From JBHJGS01 sp050331575 (lineage in GTDB: Bacteria > Pseudomonadota > Alphaproteobacteria > Sphingomonadales > Rhodothalassiaceae), in the NCBI GenBank assembly GCA_050331575.1, contig JBHJGS010000026.1:71179-135178 (forward strand): DNA of 64,000 nt, read 5' to 3'. The translations under genes were made by a program, and so were the position numbers. The notes beneath the pieces are model-generated. The model was given only the letters and a program-made list of their open reading frames with translations, had not been told where the DNA came from and searched no databases. Shown one piece after another: positions 35,006 to 44,127 of this stretch. Positions within the stretch are counted from its first letter, which is position 1; the number at the start of each line of letters is the position of its first letter.

Positions 35006-35884
35006 CTATCGGGAATGCTCAGCGGCTCCGATTTGGTCCGCCAGAAGCGCCTGAAGGCCCTGGCGATAGGTGGGATAGCGCAGGCTTATCCCCAGCGCGG
35101 ACTTGATCCGGTCGTTGCGCACCCGCTTATTGTCGGCATAGAAGCTGCGCGCCATCGGCGACAACGCAGCGCGTTCGAACGGGATCTCCGGCGGGGGGGC
35201 GATGCCCAAAAGCTCCGCGGCATAGGCGATGACATCCTGCGGCGGGGCAGGCTCGTCATCGCAGACATTATAGGCGGTGCCGGCCGCCGGCTGTGCCAGC
35301 GAGGCCTGCAGAACCTGGGCGATATCGTCAACATGGATCCGGCTGAACACCTGCCCGGGCTTGACGATGCGGCGGGCGGAGCCGTCCTTCAGCGAGACGA
35401 AGGGATTGCGCCCGGGCCCATAAATGCCGGCCAGGCGGAACAGATGCACCGGGCTGCCGCTGGACCGACCGAAATCCAGCCATTGCTGCTCCGCCGTCAC
35501 CCGGCGCTGGCCACGCACGCCGGACGGGGTCAGGGCCGTGGCTTCGTCCACCCAGGCCCCGCCATGATCGCCATAAACCCCGGTGGTCGACAGATAGCCC
35601 ACCCAAGCAAAGCGGTGTGCGGCCAGATCGGGATGTGCGGCCAGAACCGGGTCGCCCGCCTCACCGGGTGGGACCGAGAGCACCAGCGCGTCATGGGCGG
35701 CCAGAACCGAGTCCGGCACCGGCCGGCTGCCGTCGAACAGGATCGGTGTGATGCCCGCCGCCTCCAGACGCGCTGCCTTGTCCCGGCTGCGGGTGGTGCC
35801 GGTGATCTGCCAACCCCTGGGGATAAGCTGGTCTGCCAAGCTTTGCGCGCTCAAGCCCAGGCCGAACACCAACAATTTGCCCAT
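35006..35884 (-). CDS. NAD(P)-dependent epimerase/dehydratase-like SDR protein
   Basis: 292 residues. An extended-SDR Rossmann fold beginning LLVFGLGLSAQSLADQL, a glycine-rich loop of the atypical YeeZ-like kind, then STTGVYGDHGGAWVDE and RLAGIYGPGRNPF. The Tyr of GVYGDH takes the catalytic position, but the usual lysine four residues later is absent, so activity is uncertain. ATG 35882-35884 is preferred because it places the Rossmann strand at the N-terminus; an upstream start adds 10 residues. Diverges from the TPR gene. Confidence 0.85.
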   Translation of the reverse strand: MGKLLVFGLGLSAQSLADQLIPRGWQITGTTRSRDKAARLEAAGITPILFDGSRPVPDSVLAAHDALVLSVPPGEAGDPVLAAHPDLAAHRFAWVGYLSTTGVYGDHGGAWVDEATALTPSGVRGQRRVTAEQQWLDFGRSSGSPVHLFRLAGIYGPGRNPFVSLKDGSARRIVKPGQVFSRIHVDDIAQVLQASLAQPAAGTAYNVCDDEPAPPQDVIAYAAELLGIAPPPEIPFERAALSPMARSFYADNKRVRNDRIKSALGISLRYPTYRQGLQALLADQIGAAEHSR

Positions 35885-35945
35885 TCTGGTTCCCCATTGG
35901 ATGTGTGCTTGCATTTGGCCGCCGGACCGCCAAGTGATAGGCGCG

Positions 35946-36785
35946 ATGACCCAGCGATGGAACCATCTGATTGCCGCAGCCGTGCTCAGCAGCTTGACTG
36001 TGGCGCAATTGGCCTCGGCGCAAGAGCCGAGTTCAAATCCAACCCGTCAGGAGCGCTATCTGGCCTGCACGGGACAGGTGGCTGAAGACGCGGACGCCGC
36101 GCTGGCCGAGGCTGCGGCGTGGCTGGACGCCAGCGATGACCGGGCGGCACGGCATTGCCTGGCCTTGGCCCAAGTTGAAACCGGGGCCTATGCCGAGGCG
36201 GCGGAGAATTTTCAGGCCGTGGCCAGGGCCGTGCAGGAGCAGCGAGGCTTGATCTCAACGCTGGAGGCTGACGGGCTGGATTTGGCGTTGCTGAGCGCCA
36301 GCCTGTTCGCTCAGGCCGGTCATGCGGCGCTCCTGGCCGGTGCCGCGCCGGCGGCGGAGGCGCATTTGACCGAGGCGCTGGACCGGGTGCCGCAAGAGGA
36401 AGCCGATGTGCGTCTTGAGCTGCTGATCGACCGGGCGCGCGCGCGGGGTGGCCAACAACAGTATGAGGCCGCGCTGGAGGATCTCAATCAGGCCCATCTG
36501 ATCGATCCGCAGCGGTTGGATGTGTTGCTGTACCGGGCCACCACCCGGCGACATCTGGATCGACTGGATGTGGCTTTGGCGGATATCGAAGCGGCCCTCA
36601 GCGGGCGGCCCGGTTGGGCCGACGCCTTGCTGGAGCGTGGCAATCTGCGCGCCCTGACCGGCGATGAAGCCGGCGCACAGTCTGATTGGCTTCAGGTTAT
36701 TCGCTATGATCCCGACAGCCTGGCAGCGGCAGCAGCCCAGCAGAATCTGGAACAGCTGCAGGAGACCATCCTGTCGCCTCAATAG
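35946..36785 (+). CDS. Exported TPR repeat protein
   Basis: 279 residues. Signal peptide (HLIAAAVLSSLTVAQLASAQ), then TPR-like helical pairs across about 50-270, clearest in YEAALEDLNQAHLIDPQRLDVLLYRATTRRHLDRLDVALADIEAALSGRPGW. Probably a periplasmic scaffold; partner unknown. The gene diverges from the epimerase-like gene, and its 3' end overlaps the convergent TonB-dependent receptor gene by 7 bases. Confidence 0.85.
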   Translation: MTQRWNHLIAAAVLSSLTVAQLASAQEPSSNPTRQERYLACTGQVAEDADAALAEAAAWLDASDDRAARHCLALAQVETGAYAEAAENFQAVARAVQEQRGLISTLEADGLDLALLSASLFAQAGHAALLAGAAPAAEAHLTEALDRVPQEEADVRLELLIDRARARGGQQQYEAALEDLNQAHLIDPQRLDVLLYRATTRRHLDRLDVALADIEAALSGRPGWADALLERGNLRALTGDEAGAQSDWLQVIRYDPDSLAAAAAQQNLEQLQETILSPQ

Positions 36786-38830
36786 GCCAGACGCACGCCG
36801 CCGGAGATCAGCCGCGGCGGGCCCAGGGTGACCAATCCGTCGCCGCTCACCGCTGTCTCCACCCGGGTGCCCAGCACATTGGTGGCGTTGACGAACAGCT
36901 GTACGCGCTCGCTGATCCGATAATCCGCCGCCAGGTCCATGGTCGCAGCCCCGTCCAGAACCCGGCTGTTCAGATCATCCTCGAACTGGTCGGCGGTGAA
37001 CTGGCCGTAGACCGCCAGGCGCAGCTTTGGGATCGGCCGCCAGAACAGGCTGCCGGTCCAGCGATGCCGCGGGCTTTGCGCCACGCGGTTGCCGACCAGG
37101 CTTGGATCCTGATCAAAGGCGGTGATGCGCGCGGCAACGAACAGATAGCGCAGGTCCACGCCCCATCCTGCGGTCTCCAGGCTGGCGGCGGCTTCCAGGC
37201 CGTCAGCGACAATCTCATCGACATTGCGGCGCTGGCGCAGGCTGCCATCTGCCGGCACAAAGCCCGCCGGAGGAAACACGCCGGGCCCCTGGGCGATGGT
37301 GACATTGCCGACCGCGTCGACCAGCCAGTTGCGGAAATAGGTCAGGCTGAGCCGGGCGGTGCTGATCGGCCGGACATCCAGCCCGGCATCGATGCCGTAA
37401 AGCCGCTCGGCCTGAAGCGCCGCATTGGCCTCGGTGATATCATTGCCGACCCGAAACGGTCGGAAGAATTCGTTCAGCGTGGGCACGCGAAAGCCGGTAT
37501 AGCCGGCCGCCCGCAGCGTGAGCGAATCGACGGGCTGCCAAAGTGCGGCCAGCCGGCCGTTGACCAGGCCGTCGCGGCGGTCTTCGATCGGCAGGTCGAG
37601 CAGCTGCGATCCATCGGCCAGGTCGAATTCCTCGCGCCGGCCGTCGGTGACCTGCCAATAATCCCCGCGGACCCCGGCGGTGAGGCTAAGATCCGGTGTC
37701 GGATCGGCGGCCAGTTCCAGCCAACCGGCGGCGAACAGTTGCTCGCCGCCGGCGCGGCGGCGGCGCGTGAACCCCTCGCCGAGATTGCGGAAGCGTTCGT
37801 TGGTTTCGCCGCGCACATAGCGCAGATCGGCACCGACCTCCACGGCGACGAGGCCTGTCGGCACGCGCACGCGCCCCAGCGCGCCGGCGGTTTCAGCGGG
37901 GACGTCGAACTGGTCTAGCACGACCCGGAATTGGCTGCGGGCGTCGTCAAACACCGCGGTGAAGGTCTGGGAGAAGTCACGGCGGCGATAATAGGCCGTG
38001 GCTTCCGCCTGCACCTCGTCCGGTCCAGGATCATGCAGCAGCCTGAGCGAGCCGTGAATGCCGTCGGTGGCATTCTCCGCCAGCACGATGCCGTTCTGCC
38101 GGCTTTCCTCAAACCAGCCGACGCGCGCGGTCACAAGGGTGTCAGCGCCCAGGCTCACGCTGGCCTCGCCGTCCACGGTCGCCGCCTCGGTGGCCGCAGC
38201 GATATCCACCGGCCCGGCCTGGTCCTCGGCCAATAGGGCGAACCCGTCAGACCGGAAATAGCGGCCGTTCGCGCCCAGGCTGACCCGCCCGACCTGCCGG
38301 CCGGCCCGGGCGGACACGTCCACCGTGTCGAAGCTGCCGCCGAGCGCACGCACGGCAAATCCGTCCGACGGGGCCAGGCTGGTCAGCTGGAGGGTCCCGG
38401 TCAGCGCCTGATTGCCAAAGCCGCCGGCGCCGCCGCCGCGGATCACCCGCACCTCGCCGAGCGCGTCGGGATTGAGCGCGGAGAAATAGATCCAGCCGCC
38501 GAACGGATCATTGACCGGGACACCGTCGGCCAGAACCAGCGTGCGGCCGGCGCCATTGGGGCCGATGCCTCGCAGCGTCACGCCTTGCGTGGTCGGGTTG
38601 GCGACCAGGGAGGTCTGCCGCCGGAACAGCGAAAAGCTCGGCTCCTGGCGCAGGATATCGTCCAGCCGGATCGCCGGGTGCGCGCGCAGCGCCTCGGCAT
38701 CGAACACGGTGGTGGGATAGGCGCCTTGGGCCTGCCAGTCGGGCAGGCGCCGGCCGGTCACCTGCATCACCTCAATCGGGGTCTCCGCGCTCGCCCAGAT
38801 CGTAATCCCGGCGCACGCCAGCGACAGCAT
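36779..38830 (-). CDS. TonB-dependent outer-membrane receptor
   Basis: 683 residues: a short signal peptide (LSLACAGITIWASA), a TonB-box-like EVMQVTGRRL, a plug domain (about 25-150: IRLDDILRQEPSFSLFRR, GVTLRGIGPNGAGRTLVLADGVPVNDPFGGWIYFS, VIRGGGAGGFGNQALTGTLQL) and a 22-strand barrel ending in the usual aromatic-rich strand. The start overlaps the end of the cytochrome c gene by 59 bases in another frame. Co-transcription with a PQQ-dependent dehydrogenase suggests the ligand could be PQQ or a sugar; no pqq synthesis gene is in the window. Confidence 0.9.
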   Translation of the reverse strand: MLSLACAGITIWASAETPIEVMQVTGRRLPDWQAQGAYPTTVFDAEALRAHPAIRLDDILRQEPSFSLFRRQTSLVANPTTQGVTLRGIGPNGAGRTLVLADGVPVNDPFGGWIYFSALNPDALGEVRVIRGGGAGGFGNQALTGTLQLTSLAPSDGFAVRALGGSFDTVDVSARAGRQVGRVSLGANGRYFRSDGFALLAEDQAGPVDIAAATEAATVDGEASVSLGADTLVTARVGWFEESRQNGIVLAENATDGIHGSLRLLHDPGPDEVQAEATAYYRRRDFSQTFTAVFDDARSQFRVVLDQFDVPAETAGALGRVRVPTGLVAVEVGADLRYVRGETNERFRNLGEGFTRRRRAGGEQLFAAGWLELAADPTPDLSLTAGVRGDYWQVTDGRREEFDLADGSQLLDLPIEDRRDGLVNGRLAALWQPVDSLTLRAAGYTGFRVPTLNEFFRPFRVGNDITEANAALQAERLYGIDAGLDVRPISTARLSLTYFRNWLVDAVGNVTIAQGPGVFPPAGFVPADGSLRQRRNVDEIVADGLEAAASLETAGWGVDLRYLFVAARITAFDQDPSLVGNRVAQSPRHRWTGSLFWRPIPKLRLAVYGQFTADQFEDDLNSRVLDGAATMDLAADYRISERVQLFVNATNVLGTRVETAVSGDGLVTLGPPRLISGGVRLAY

Positions 38831-39173
38831 CAGGCGAGACCGCGCCCGCCTGATTGCCGAAACTGCTGCGGATATGGCTGAGGATCGCGGCGATTTCCCG
38901 ATCGGACAGGGCGGCGAAGCCGGGCATTTCATTCTCATACGCGCTGTCTTCGGACAAAACGGCGTCCGATCCCTGCAGGACAAACCAAATCAGCGTCTCC
39001 GCATCCCCGGTGACGAAGGGGGCGCCGGCCAGCGGCGGCTGAAAATAGGGCACGCCGCCGCCGTCGGCCTGATGGCAATGGGCGCAATGCTGGGTATAAA
39101 GCGCAGCGCCCTCCTGCGCGGTTGCACCCAAGGGGGCGGTGAGCAGAAGCAAGGCGGCCGCTTCAGCCCTCAT
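38772..39173 (-). CDS. Periplasmic c-type cytochrome
   Basis: 133 residues. Signal peptide (RAEAAALLLLTAPLGATA), then EGAALYTQHCAHCHQADGGG with the CxxCH haem site (about residues 32-36), and a distal Met ligand probably in ENEMPGFAALSDREIAAILSHIR. A class I cytochrome, likely accepting electrons from the PQQ dehydrogenase encoded just upstream, with which it overlaps by 11 bases. The ATG at 39171-39173 is the only start giving a signal peptide. Confidence 0.9.
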   Translation of the reverse strand: MRAEAAALLLLTAPLGATAQEGAALYTQHCAHCHQADGGGVPYFQPPLAGAPFVTGDAETLIWFVLQGSDAVLSEDSAYENEMPGFAALSDREIAAILSHIRSSFGNQAGAVSPDAVAGVRRDYDLGERGDPD

Positions 39174-40440
39174 AGGCCACTTTCCAGACCCAGCCCTTGA
39201 CGCTGTCGGCGATATAAAGCGCCCCGTCCGGCCCCACCGCCAGGCCCATCGGCCGGTGCTGGGCGTTGCGCGGATTGGCCAAGGGCTCCTCGCCCTTGAA
39301 CATGTCCGCGAACACGACCGGATCGCCGGTGACCTGCCCCTGCGCATCCATCGGCACGAACACGACATTATAGCCTTGCTGCGGCAGCGGCGCCCGGTTC
39401 CAGGAGCCATGGAAGGCGATTAAGGCGCCGTTGCGATAGGCCTGGGGGAACTGCTCGGCTGTGTAGATGATCAGATCATTGGGGCCCCAGTGGCCGGGCA
39501 TGGCGGCATCCGGGTCCTGATAGCCCTCGCTTTCGGTCGTCTCGCCGTCGCCGCCATATTCCGGCGCCAGCATGCGCCGGCCCTGGCGCTGGTCCCAATA
39601 GGTGTAGGGCCAGCCGAAATCCTCGCCCTGGGCCTCGACGACATGGATCTCCTCTCCCGGCAGTTCGGCATTGTCCTCCACGTCATAATGCGCCGGCCAC
39701 AAGCTATTCAGCTGGTCCCGACCGTGATTGGCGAACACCAGCTTGCCGGCCGGGCCATGCCAATCCAGCGCCACGGCATTGCGGATGCCGGTGACATAGC
39801 GGGCCGCAGGGTCATGCACCTGGTCGGTCTCATTGGCCTTGTAGCGCCAGATGCCGGCCTGGGCCGTCAGCTGCGGGCAGGGTTTCAAGCCCTTGCTGCC
39901 GGGCGAACGCGTGCGTTCCTGGCAGGCGTTGGACGGCGCGCCGACGGTGACATACATCGCCCCGTCCGGCCCGAAAGTGATCGGCTTGGAGGCGTGCTGG
40001 CGCTGGCGCGGAAACCCCTGGACGATGACCTGCGCGTCTGCGCTCGGCATGCCGTCCTCGTTCAGATCATAGCGCACGACGCGGCGGTCGGCGCCGAAAT
40101 ACAGATGGCCGTCATGCAGCGCCAGGCCGGTGCCTTCGATGTCGCCATGCCAAGCTTTGGCGTCGGCCATGCCGTCGCCGTCGCTGTCCTTGACCACAAC
40201 GATGCCGCCGTCGCCCGCGGCACAGCGCCGCTGGCGCATGGCGGCATAAAGCGTGCCGTCCTCAGCGATGGCGATATGCCGCACGCAGCCCAGATCGCGG
40301 GCGAAGACCGTCGCGGAAAACCCCTCCGGCACCCGGATGCGCACGTCCTCAGACGGGGCGGACCCGGTTTCGGCGGTCTTGGGGTGGGCAAGCGCCGGTG
40401 CGGCGGTGAGCATCAGCGCAGCGAGCAGGGCGGAGCGCAT
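39163..40440 (-). CDS. PQQ-dependent sugar dehydrogenase (soluble GDH / sorbosone dehydrogenase-like)
   Basis: 425 residues with a signal peptide (RSALLAALMLTAAPALAHP). A six-bladed propeller in which PQQ and calcium bind. Seen: VPEGFSATVFARDLGCVRHIAIAEDGTLYAAM, LYFGADRRVVRYDLNEDGMP, KPITFGPDGAMYVTVGAPSNAC, GIRNAVALDWHGP and LIAFHGSWNRAPLPQQGYNV. Oxidises an aldose or similar alcohol in the periplasm and would feed electrons to the adjacent cytochrome c. A GAGGAG site precedes the ATG. The sugar cannot be read. Confidence 0.87.
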   Translation of the reverse strand: MRSALLAALMLTAAPALAHPKTAETGSAPSEDVRIRVPEGFSATVFARDLGCVRHIAIAEDGTLYAAMRQRRCAAGDGGIVVVKDSDGDGMADAKAWHGDIEGTGLALHDGHLYFGADRRVVRYDLNEDGMPSADAQVIVQGFPRQRQHASKPITFGPDGAMYVTVGAPSNACQERTRSPGSKGLKPCPQLTAQAGIWRYKANETDQVHDPAARYVTGIRNAVALDWHGPAGKLVFANHGRDQLNSLWPAHYDVEDNAELPGEEIHVVEAQGEDFGWPYTYWDQRQGRRMLAPEYGGDGETTESEGYQDPDAAMPGHWGPNDLIIYTAEQFPQAYRNGALIAFHGSWNRAPLPQQGYNVVFVPMDAQGQVTGDPVVFADMFKGEEPLANPRNAQHRPMGLAVGPDGALYIADSVKGWVWKVAYEG

Positions 40441-40539
40441 GGTCGATCTCCTCTATCGGGATGGCGGCGCCGGCAGCATAGCGCACCGGGATGACAGAAC
40501 AAGCCGGTGGGGCAGCGGCGACGTGTGTGTGCACGGCTG

Positions 40540-42888
40540 TTAAGGTGCCGGCGTGATCTGCTGGGCGCCCCGCACCGCCGCGTCTCCGGGATGGATCCCG
40601 ATCGCATCGACAAAGATGGCACCCTTGGCGGACCGGTCGAACACGAAGCGGATCGCCTGAACGCGGGCGGGGTCGAAGTCAGCGTCGCGGTCGGTGAACG
40701 CTGTTACCGGGAGCGCGAAGCGGCGCAGCACCACCTCTCGGTCAGCGCGGTCCGACAGCGCCTTCCAGCGCACCGGGCGTGAGCGGATCAGCGGGTAGAG
40801 CGGCTGGTCGGTGCTGAGCGGGGCCCGCGCGGAGCGGCCGGCGCTGTCTGTCAGTTCCACGGTCCAATCCAGCGGCTCTGGCACCGCCGGCTTGTCTTCA
40901 TCGGTGGCTGTCGCGGCGGGGTCGGCGTCGGTTTTGGCGTCGTCGTCAACGTCGGGGGGCTGCCAATCCTTCGGTGTGGTGTCGGTTTCGCTTTGGGCCG
41001 CGACGAAGCGGATGGCAGCGTCCGGCCCTGAGGCGTCCAACGGCCGGTCCAACACCACGGCATAAGCGGCGGTCTTGTCCTGAACCGTGCGGTCCCAGGC
41101 CAACTCGACGGCTTGCGTGTCCAGATCACCGGATTTCAGGGCGAGCATGGTTTCCGACCAGCGGGTCAGATGGGTGGCCGTGATGCGGCCGCCGGTCGCG
41201 GTCAGCGGATCCAGATCCTCTTCATAGCCGGCGACGATTTGGCTGCGGCTGTCGACATAATCGGCGACATAGATGGTCTTGGGCAGCCAGGCGGCGCCGG
41301 CGGTTGGATCGCGCAGCAGCGCCAGCCATTCGGTGCGGCCGGACAGGCCCGCCTCCAGCACGGCGGTGAAATAGATCTTGGCGATGCGCCGCTGGTCCTC
41401 GCCCGCCATGATCCACTGTTTGTCCAGAAACAAGGCCCAGGGCATCGGCGCGTCGGTGCGGCCCCAGCCGGTGTTGAACTGACCGTGATTGGCGCCGGCG
41501 ACATAGAGGCTGGCCTTGAATCGGAACGGTTCGGACGAGACCGCGGTGCGCTGGAATTGCGCCGCGCCCAGAAAGGTGTCGACATCGCCGTCCTCGCTGC
41601 CGTGAATGACGAAATAATTTACGTCCTTCAGCGGTCGGTCGACGCGGCGCGGCTGATACTGCCCGTCGACCGGCGCGATGGCGATGACAGCGCCGATGTC
41701 AAAGCCATAGTCGAAGGTCAGCGTGGCATCGTCGGGATAGGCGGCCAGCGGGTTGAACGCCGCCGCCGTCGCCACCGCCTCGCCGCCGCGCGAATGGCCG
41801 ATCAAACCGATGCGGCCCATGTCGACGCGGGCGTAAAACGGGTGATCGGGCGTTGCCGCCCAGTCGGCCCACGCCGTCAAATGCTCCAGCAGCAGCCAGC
41901 CGCGCGCGTCATTCTCCTCCTCCAGGCCGCCGCCGCGGGGGTCGATGTCATCGCCCCAGGAGGAGTTCAGGAAATTCTCGTCGACGCTGACCAGGATATA
42001 GCCATGGCTGGCCAGATGCTCGCCCAGATAGGCATAGCCGGGGTCGGAGAAATCCTCCATGCTGTGATTGCCGTGCACGATCAGCACCAGCGGAAATGGG
42101 CCAGCCCCCTCCGGCGCCCAGACCCGGCCCTGCAGCGGCAGCGCGTCCGGCCCGAAGCCCCAAAAATCGCTGCGTGCGCGGCCGGCCCAGTCCTCCCACC
42201 CGTCCAGCAGCTTGCGTCCGTCCACGCGCCGGGCCGGCCAGTCGATATCGGCGCCATAGGCTGCGCGATGCCGATCCTCCCCAGAGCCATAGCTGAACTG
42301 CCGCACGGCATAGGTGCCGGGCAGGCCGGGATCGGGCAGATCCAGCGTGCGGTCTGCCAGGGCATAGTCGGCATAGGCGGGGTTGGGGGCGTCATTGGCC
42401 GTCATCACCTGCACCAGGATGACCAGCGCCGCGGTCGCGCCGGCCACGGCAAGGACGGCGGGGAAGATCCGCCCTGAGTTGGAGCGCCCCGGCGCCAGGG
42501 CCGCAGCGGTTGCACCGGCGGCGATCGCGATCGCCAGCGGCAGCGCCAGGCCCGGCACCAGCCCCCGCGGCATGCCCCAGATCGGAAACACCATCAGCAC
42601 GAAGAAGGGCAGGGCCAGCACCAGCGGCACGCGCACGCGCTTGGGCACCGTGTCGACCAGTGCCAGCGCCAGCAGCACAGCACCGCCGATCAGCAGAATG
42701 AAGGCGGTCTGGGTGAGGAAGGCCAGCACCGGCGCGCGAGCAAAGCCGCTGCTGGTCAAGGCGCTGGCCATCAGCAGCAGGCCGATTGTGCCGGCGGCCC
42801 ACAGGGCGTGGGCGAACACCCGCCATGCCCGCGGTGACGGCGTCGTCACCCGGTCCAGCCAGGCCCAGAAGCCCCTGCCCTTTTGCAT
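40540..42888 (-). CDS. Membrane-anchored alpha/beta hydrolase, 782 residues
   Basis: The N-terminal 170 residues hold about five hydrophobic helices. Then comes an alpha/beta hydrolase domain (about 200-540) with the oxyanion turn LVLIVHGNHSMEDFSDPGYAYLG and the nucleophile in RIGLIGHSRGGEAVATAAA; ANHGQFNTGWG probably supplies the histidine. This resembles chlorophyllase/dienelactone/PET-hydrolase-type folds. A C-terminal beta-rich region (about 560-782) with an acidic Asp/Thr/Ala linker has no known match in my view. Substrate unknown; probably an esterase with a periplasmic or cytoplasmic face tethered to the membrane. GGGAGAT precedes the ATG. Confidence 0.8.
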   Translation of the reverse strand: MQKGRGFWAWLDRVTTPSPRAWRVFAHALWAAGTIGLLLMASALTSSGFARAPVLAFLTQTAFILLIGGAVLLALALVDTVPKRVRVPLVLALPFFVLMVFPIWGMPRGLVPGLALPLAIAIAAGATAAALAPGRSNSGRIFPAVLAVAGATAALVILVQVMTANDAPNPAYADYALADRTLDLPDPGLPGTYAVRQFSYGSGEDRHRAAYGADIDWPARRVDGRKLLDGWEDWAGRARSDFWGFGPDALPLQGRVWAPEGAGPFPLVLIVHGNHSMEDFSDPGYAYLGEHLASHGYILVSVDENFLNSSWGDDIDPRGGGLEEENDARGWLLLEHLTAWADWAATPDHPFYARVDMGRIGLIGHSRGGEAVATAAAFNPLAAYPDDATLTFDYGFDIGAVIAIAPVDGQYQPRRVDRPLKDVNYFVIHGSEDGDVDTFLGAAQFQRTAVSSEPFRFKASLYVAGANHGQFNTGWGRTDAPMPWALFLDKQWIMAGEDQRRIAKIYFTAVLEAGLSGRTEWLALLRDPTAGAAWLPKTIYVADYVDSRSQIVAGYEEDLDPLTATGGRITATHLTRWSETMLALKSGDLDTQAVELAWDRTVQDKTAAYAVVLDRPLDASGPDAAIRFVAAQSETDTTPKDWQPPDVDDDAKTDADPAATATDEDKPAVPEPLDWTVELTDSAGRSARAPLSTDQPLYPLIRSRPVRWKALSDRADREVVLRRFALPVTAFTDRDADFDPARVQAIRFVFDRSAKGAIFVDAIGIHPGDAAVRGAQQITPAP

Positions 42889-42914
42889 TGCGTATCTCCC
42901 GGTTACTGGCCGCC

Positions 42915-44117
42915 CTAGCTCAAAAGCCGTGCCAAATACGCCAGCGCGCGGGCCTGCTGGTCATCATCCTCGATGGCGGCGATGATTTCCGCGGCGGCTT
43001 GGCCCGCGCCGGCGTCGATCAGGGCAGTGACCAGGTCGTAGCGCGCCTGATCGCGTTCAAACCGCCCCTCCAGCGCGTCGATCAGCGGCAGGGTCTGGCG
43101 CGCCAGGTCGACGAGCAGGGCGCGATCTTGTGATGTTGTGATCGCCGGCGCCAGGGTGTCGATCAGGCGGGTCCGGGCGGTCAGGTCCTCAACATCTTCG
43201 GCCAACCGCGCCACCAGATCCCGCTGGTCTGCCGCCAGCGCGGCTGCGGCAACCACGCCAAGCGCGCGATTGCGGTCGTAGGTAACCGTGGAGCGCCGCA
43301 GCCAGCGCGTCGCAGCGGTCAGATTGCGCGTCGCTGCCTCACGATCGCCCAAGGCAATATCCAAGCGTGCCAGCCCGGCGAGCAGTTCGGCGCGAAAGTC
43401 CGGCGGCAAGGAGCGGTCCAGCGACACATCGATGCCGGCGCGGATCGCCTGGGCGTCCTCAGCCCGGCCGGCACGGGCCAGCGCCGTGGCCAAGCGCAAT
43501 TGGCCGAGTTCGCGATAGAAGCGCTGGGCGTTGCCATTGAGCAGCGTGTCTGCGGCGGCCAGCGCCGGGCCGGGATCGGTCTGCCCCTCGGCGCGGACCA
43601 GATATTCCGCAGCCCGAAGCGCATACTCTTGAGCAATCGCGGGCACCTCGATGGCCGTCAACAGCGCCGCGGACGCCTCGGCCCGCCCGGCCCGCAACAG
43701 GCCCAAGGCCGCTTCGCCGCGGGCACGCGCGCGCAGGATGCGATCCTCGATCTCCGTGATGATCCGGTCCGCGGCATCCTGGCGGCCCATCGCGCCGTAC
43801 AGCCCGGCGATTTCCACGAAATGCTGCTCGGTGCCGATGGAGATGCCAATGTCCCGCGCTTCCTTCGCGGCCAGGCTGAGCGCTTCGACGGCGCGTTGTT
43901 CGGCACCAATGACGCGGAAGCTGTCGGCCAGAGCCAACAAGACCTTTGCGCGTTCGATCGCCAATTCTTCATCAGCGGTGACGCGCAGTGCCGTGCGCAG
44001 GGCACACTCCCGGCTGGGCGTGGCCAGACAGTCGCTGACCCACTGCTGCGCCGGGGACTGGGCTTGGGCCGGCGGGCCAAGCAAAAGGGCAAGCAAAAAC
44101 AAACCTGAGCGGGTCAT
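42915..44117 (-). CDS. Exported alpha-helical repeat protein, unknown function
   Basis: 400 residues. A signal peptide (TRSGLFLLALLLGPPAQAQ) is followed by an almost entirely alpha-helical, Ala/Arg/Leu/Glu-rich chain with TPR-like spacing (ELAIERAKVLLALADSFRVIGAEQRAVEALSLAAKEARDIG) and only one cysteine pair (CLATPSREC). Probably a periplasmic solenoid that binds partner proteins. ATG 44115-44117 with AGGA upstream is preferred; an in-frame GTG lies two codons earlier. The 11-bp array at 44128 lies directly in front of it. Confidence 0.75.
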   Translation of the reverse strand: MTRSGLFLLALLLGPPAQAQSPAQQWVSDCLATPSRECALRTALRVTADEELAIERAKVLLALADSFRVIGAEQRAVEALSLAAKEARDIGISIGTEQHFVEIAGLYGAMGRQDAADRIITEIEDRILRARARGEAALGLLRAGRAEASAALLTAIEVPAIAQEYALRAAEYLVRAEGQTDPGPALAAADTLLNGNAQRFYRELGQLRLATALARAGRAEDAQAIRAGIDVSLDRSLPPDFRAELLAGLARLDIALGDREAATRNLTAATRWLRRSTVTYDRNRALGVVAAAALAADQRDLVARLAEDVEDLTARTRLIDTLAPAITTSQDRALLVDLARQTLPLIDALEGRFERDQARYDLVTALIDAGAGQAAAEIIAAIEDDDQQARALAYLARLLS

Positions 44118-44127
44118 CGACACGATC

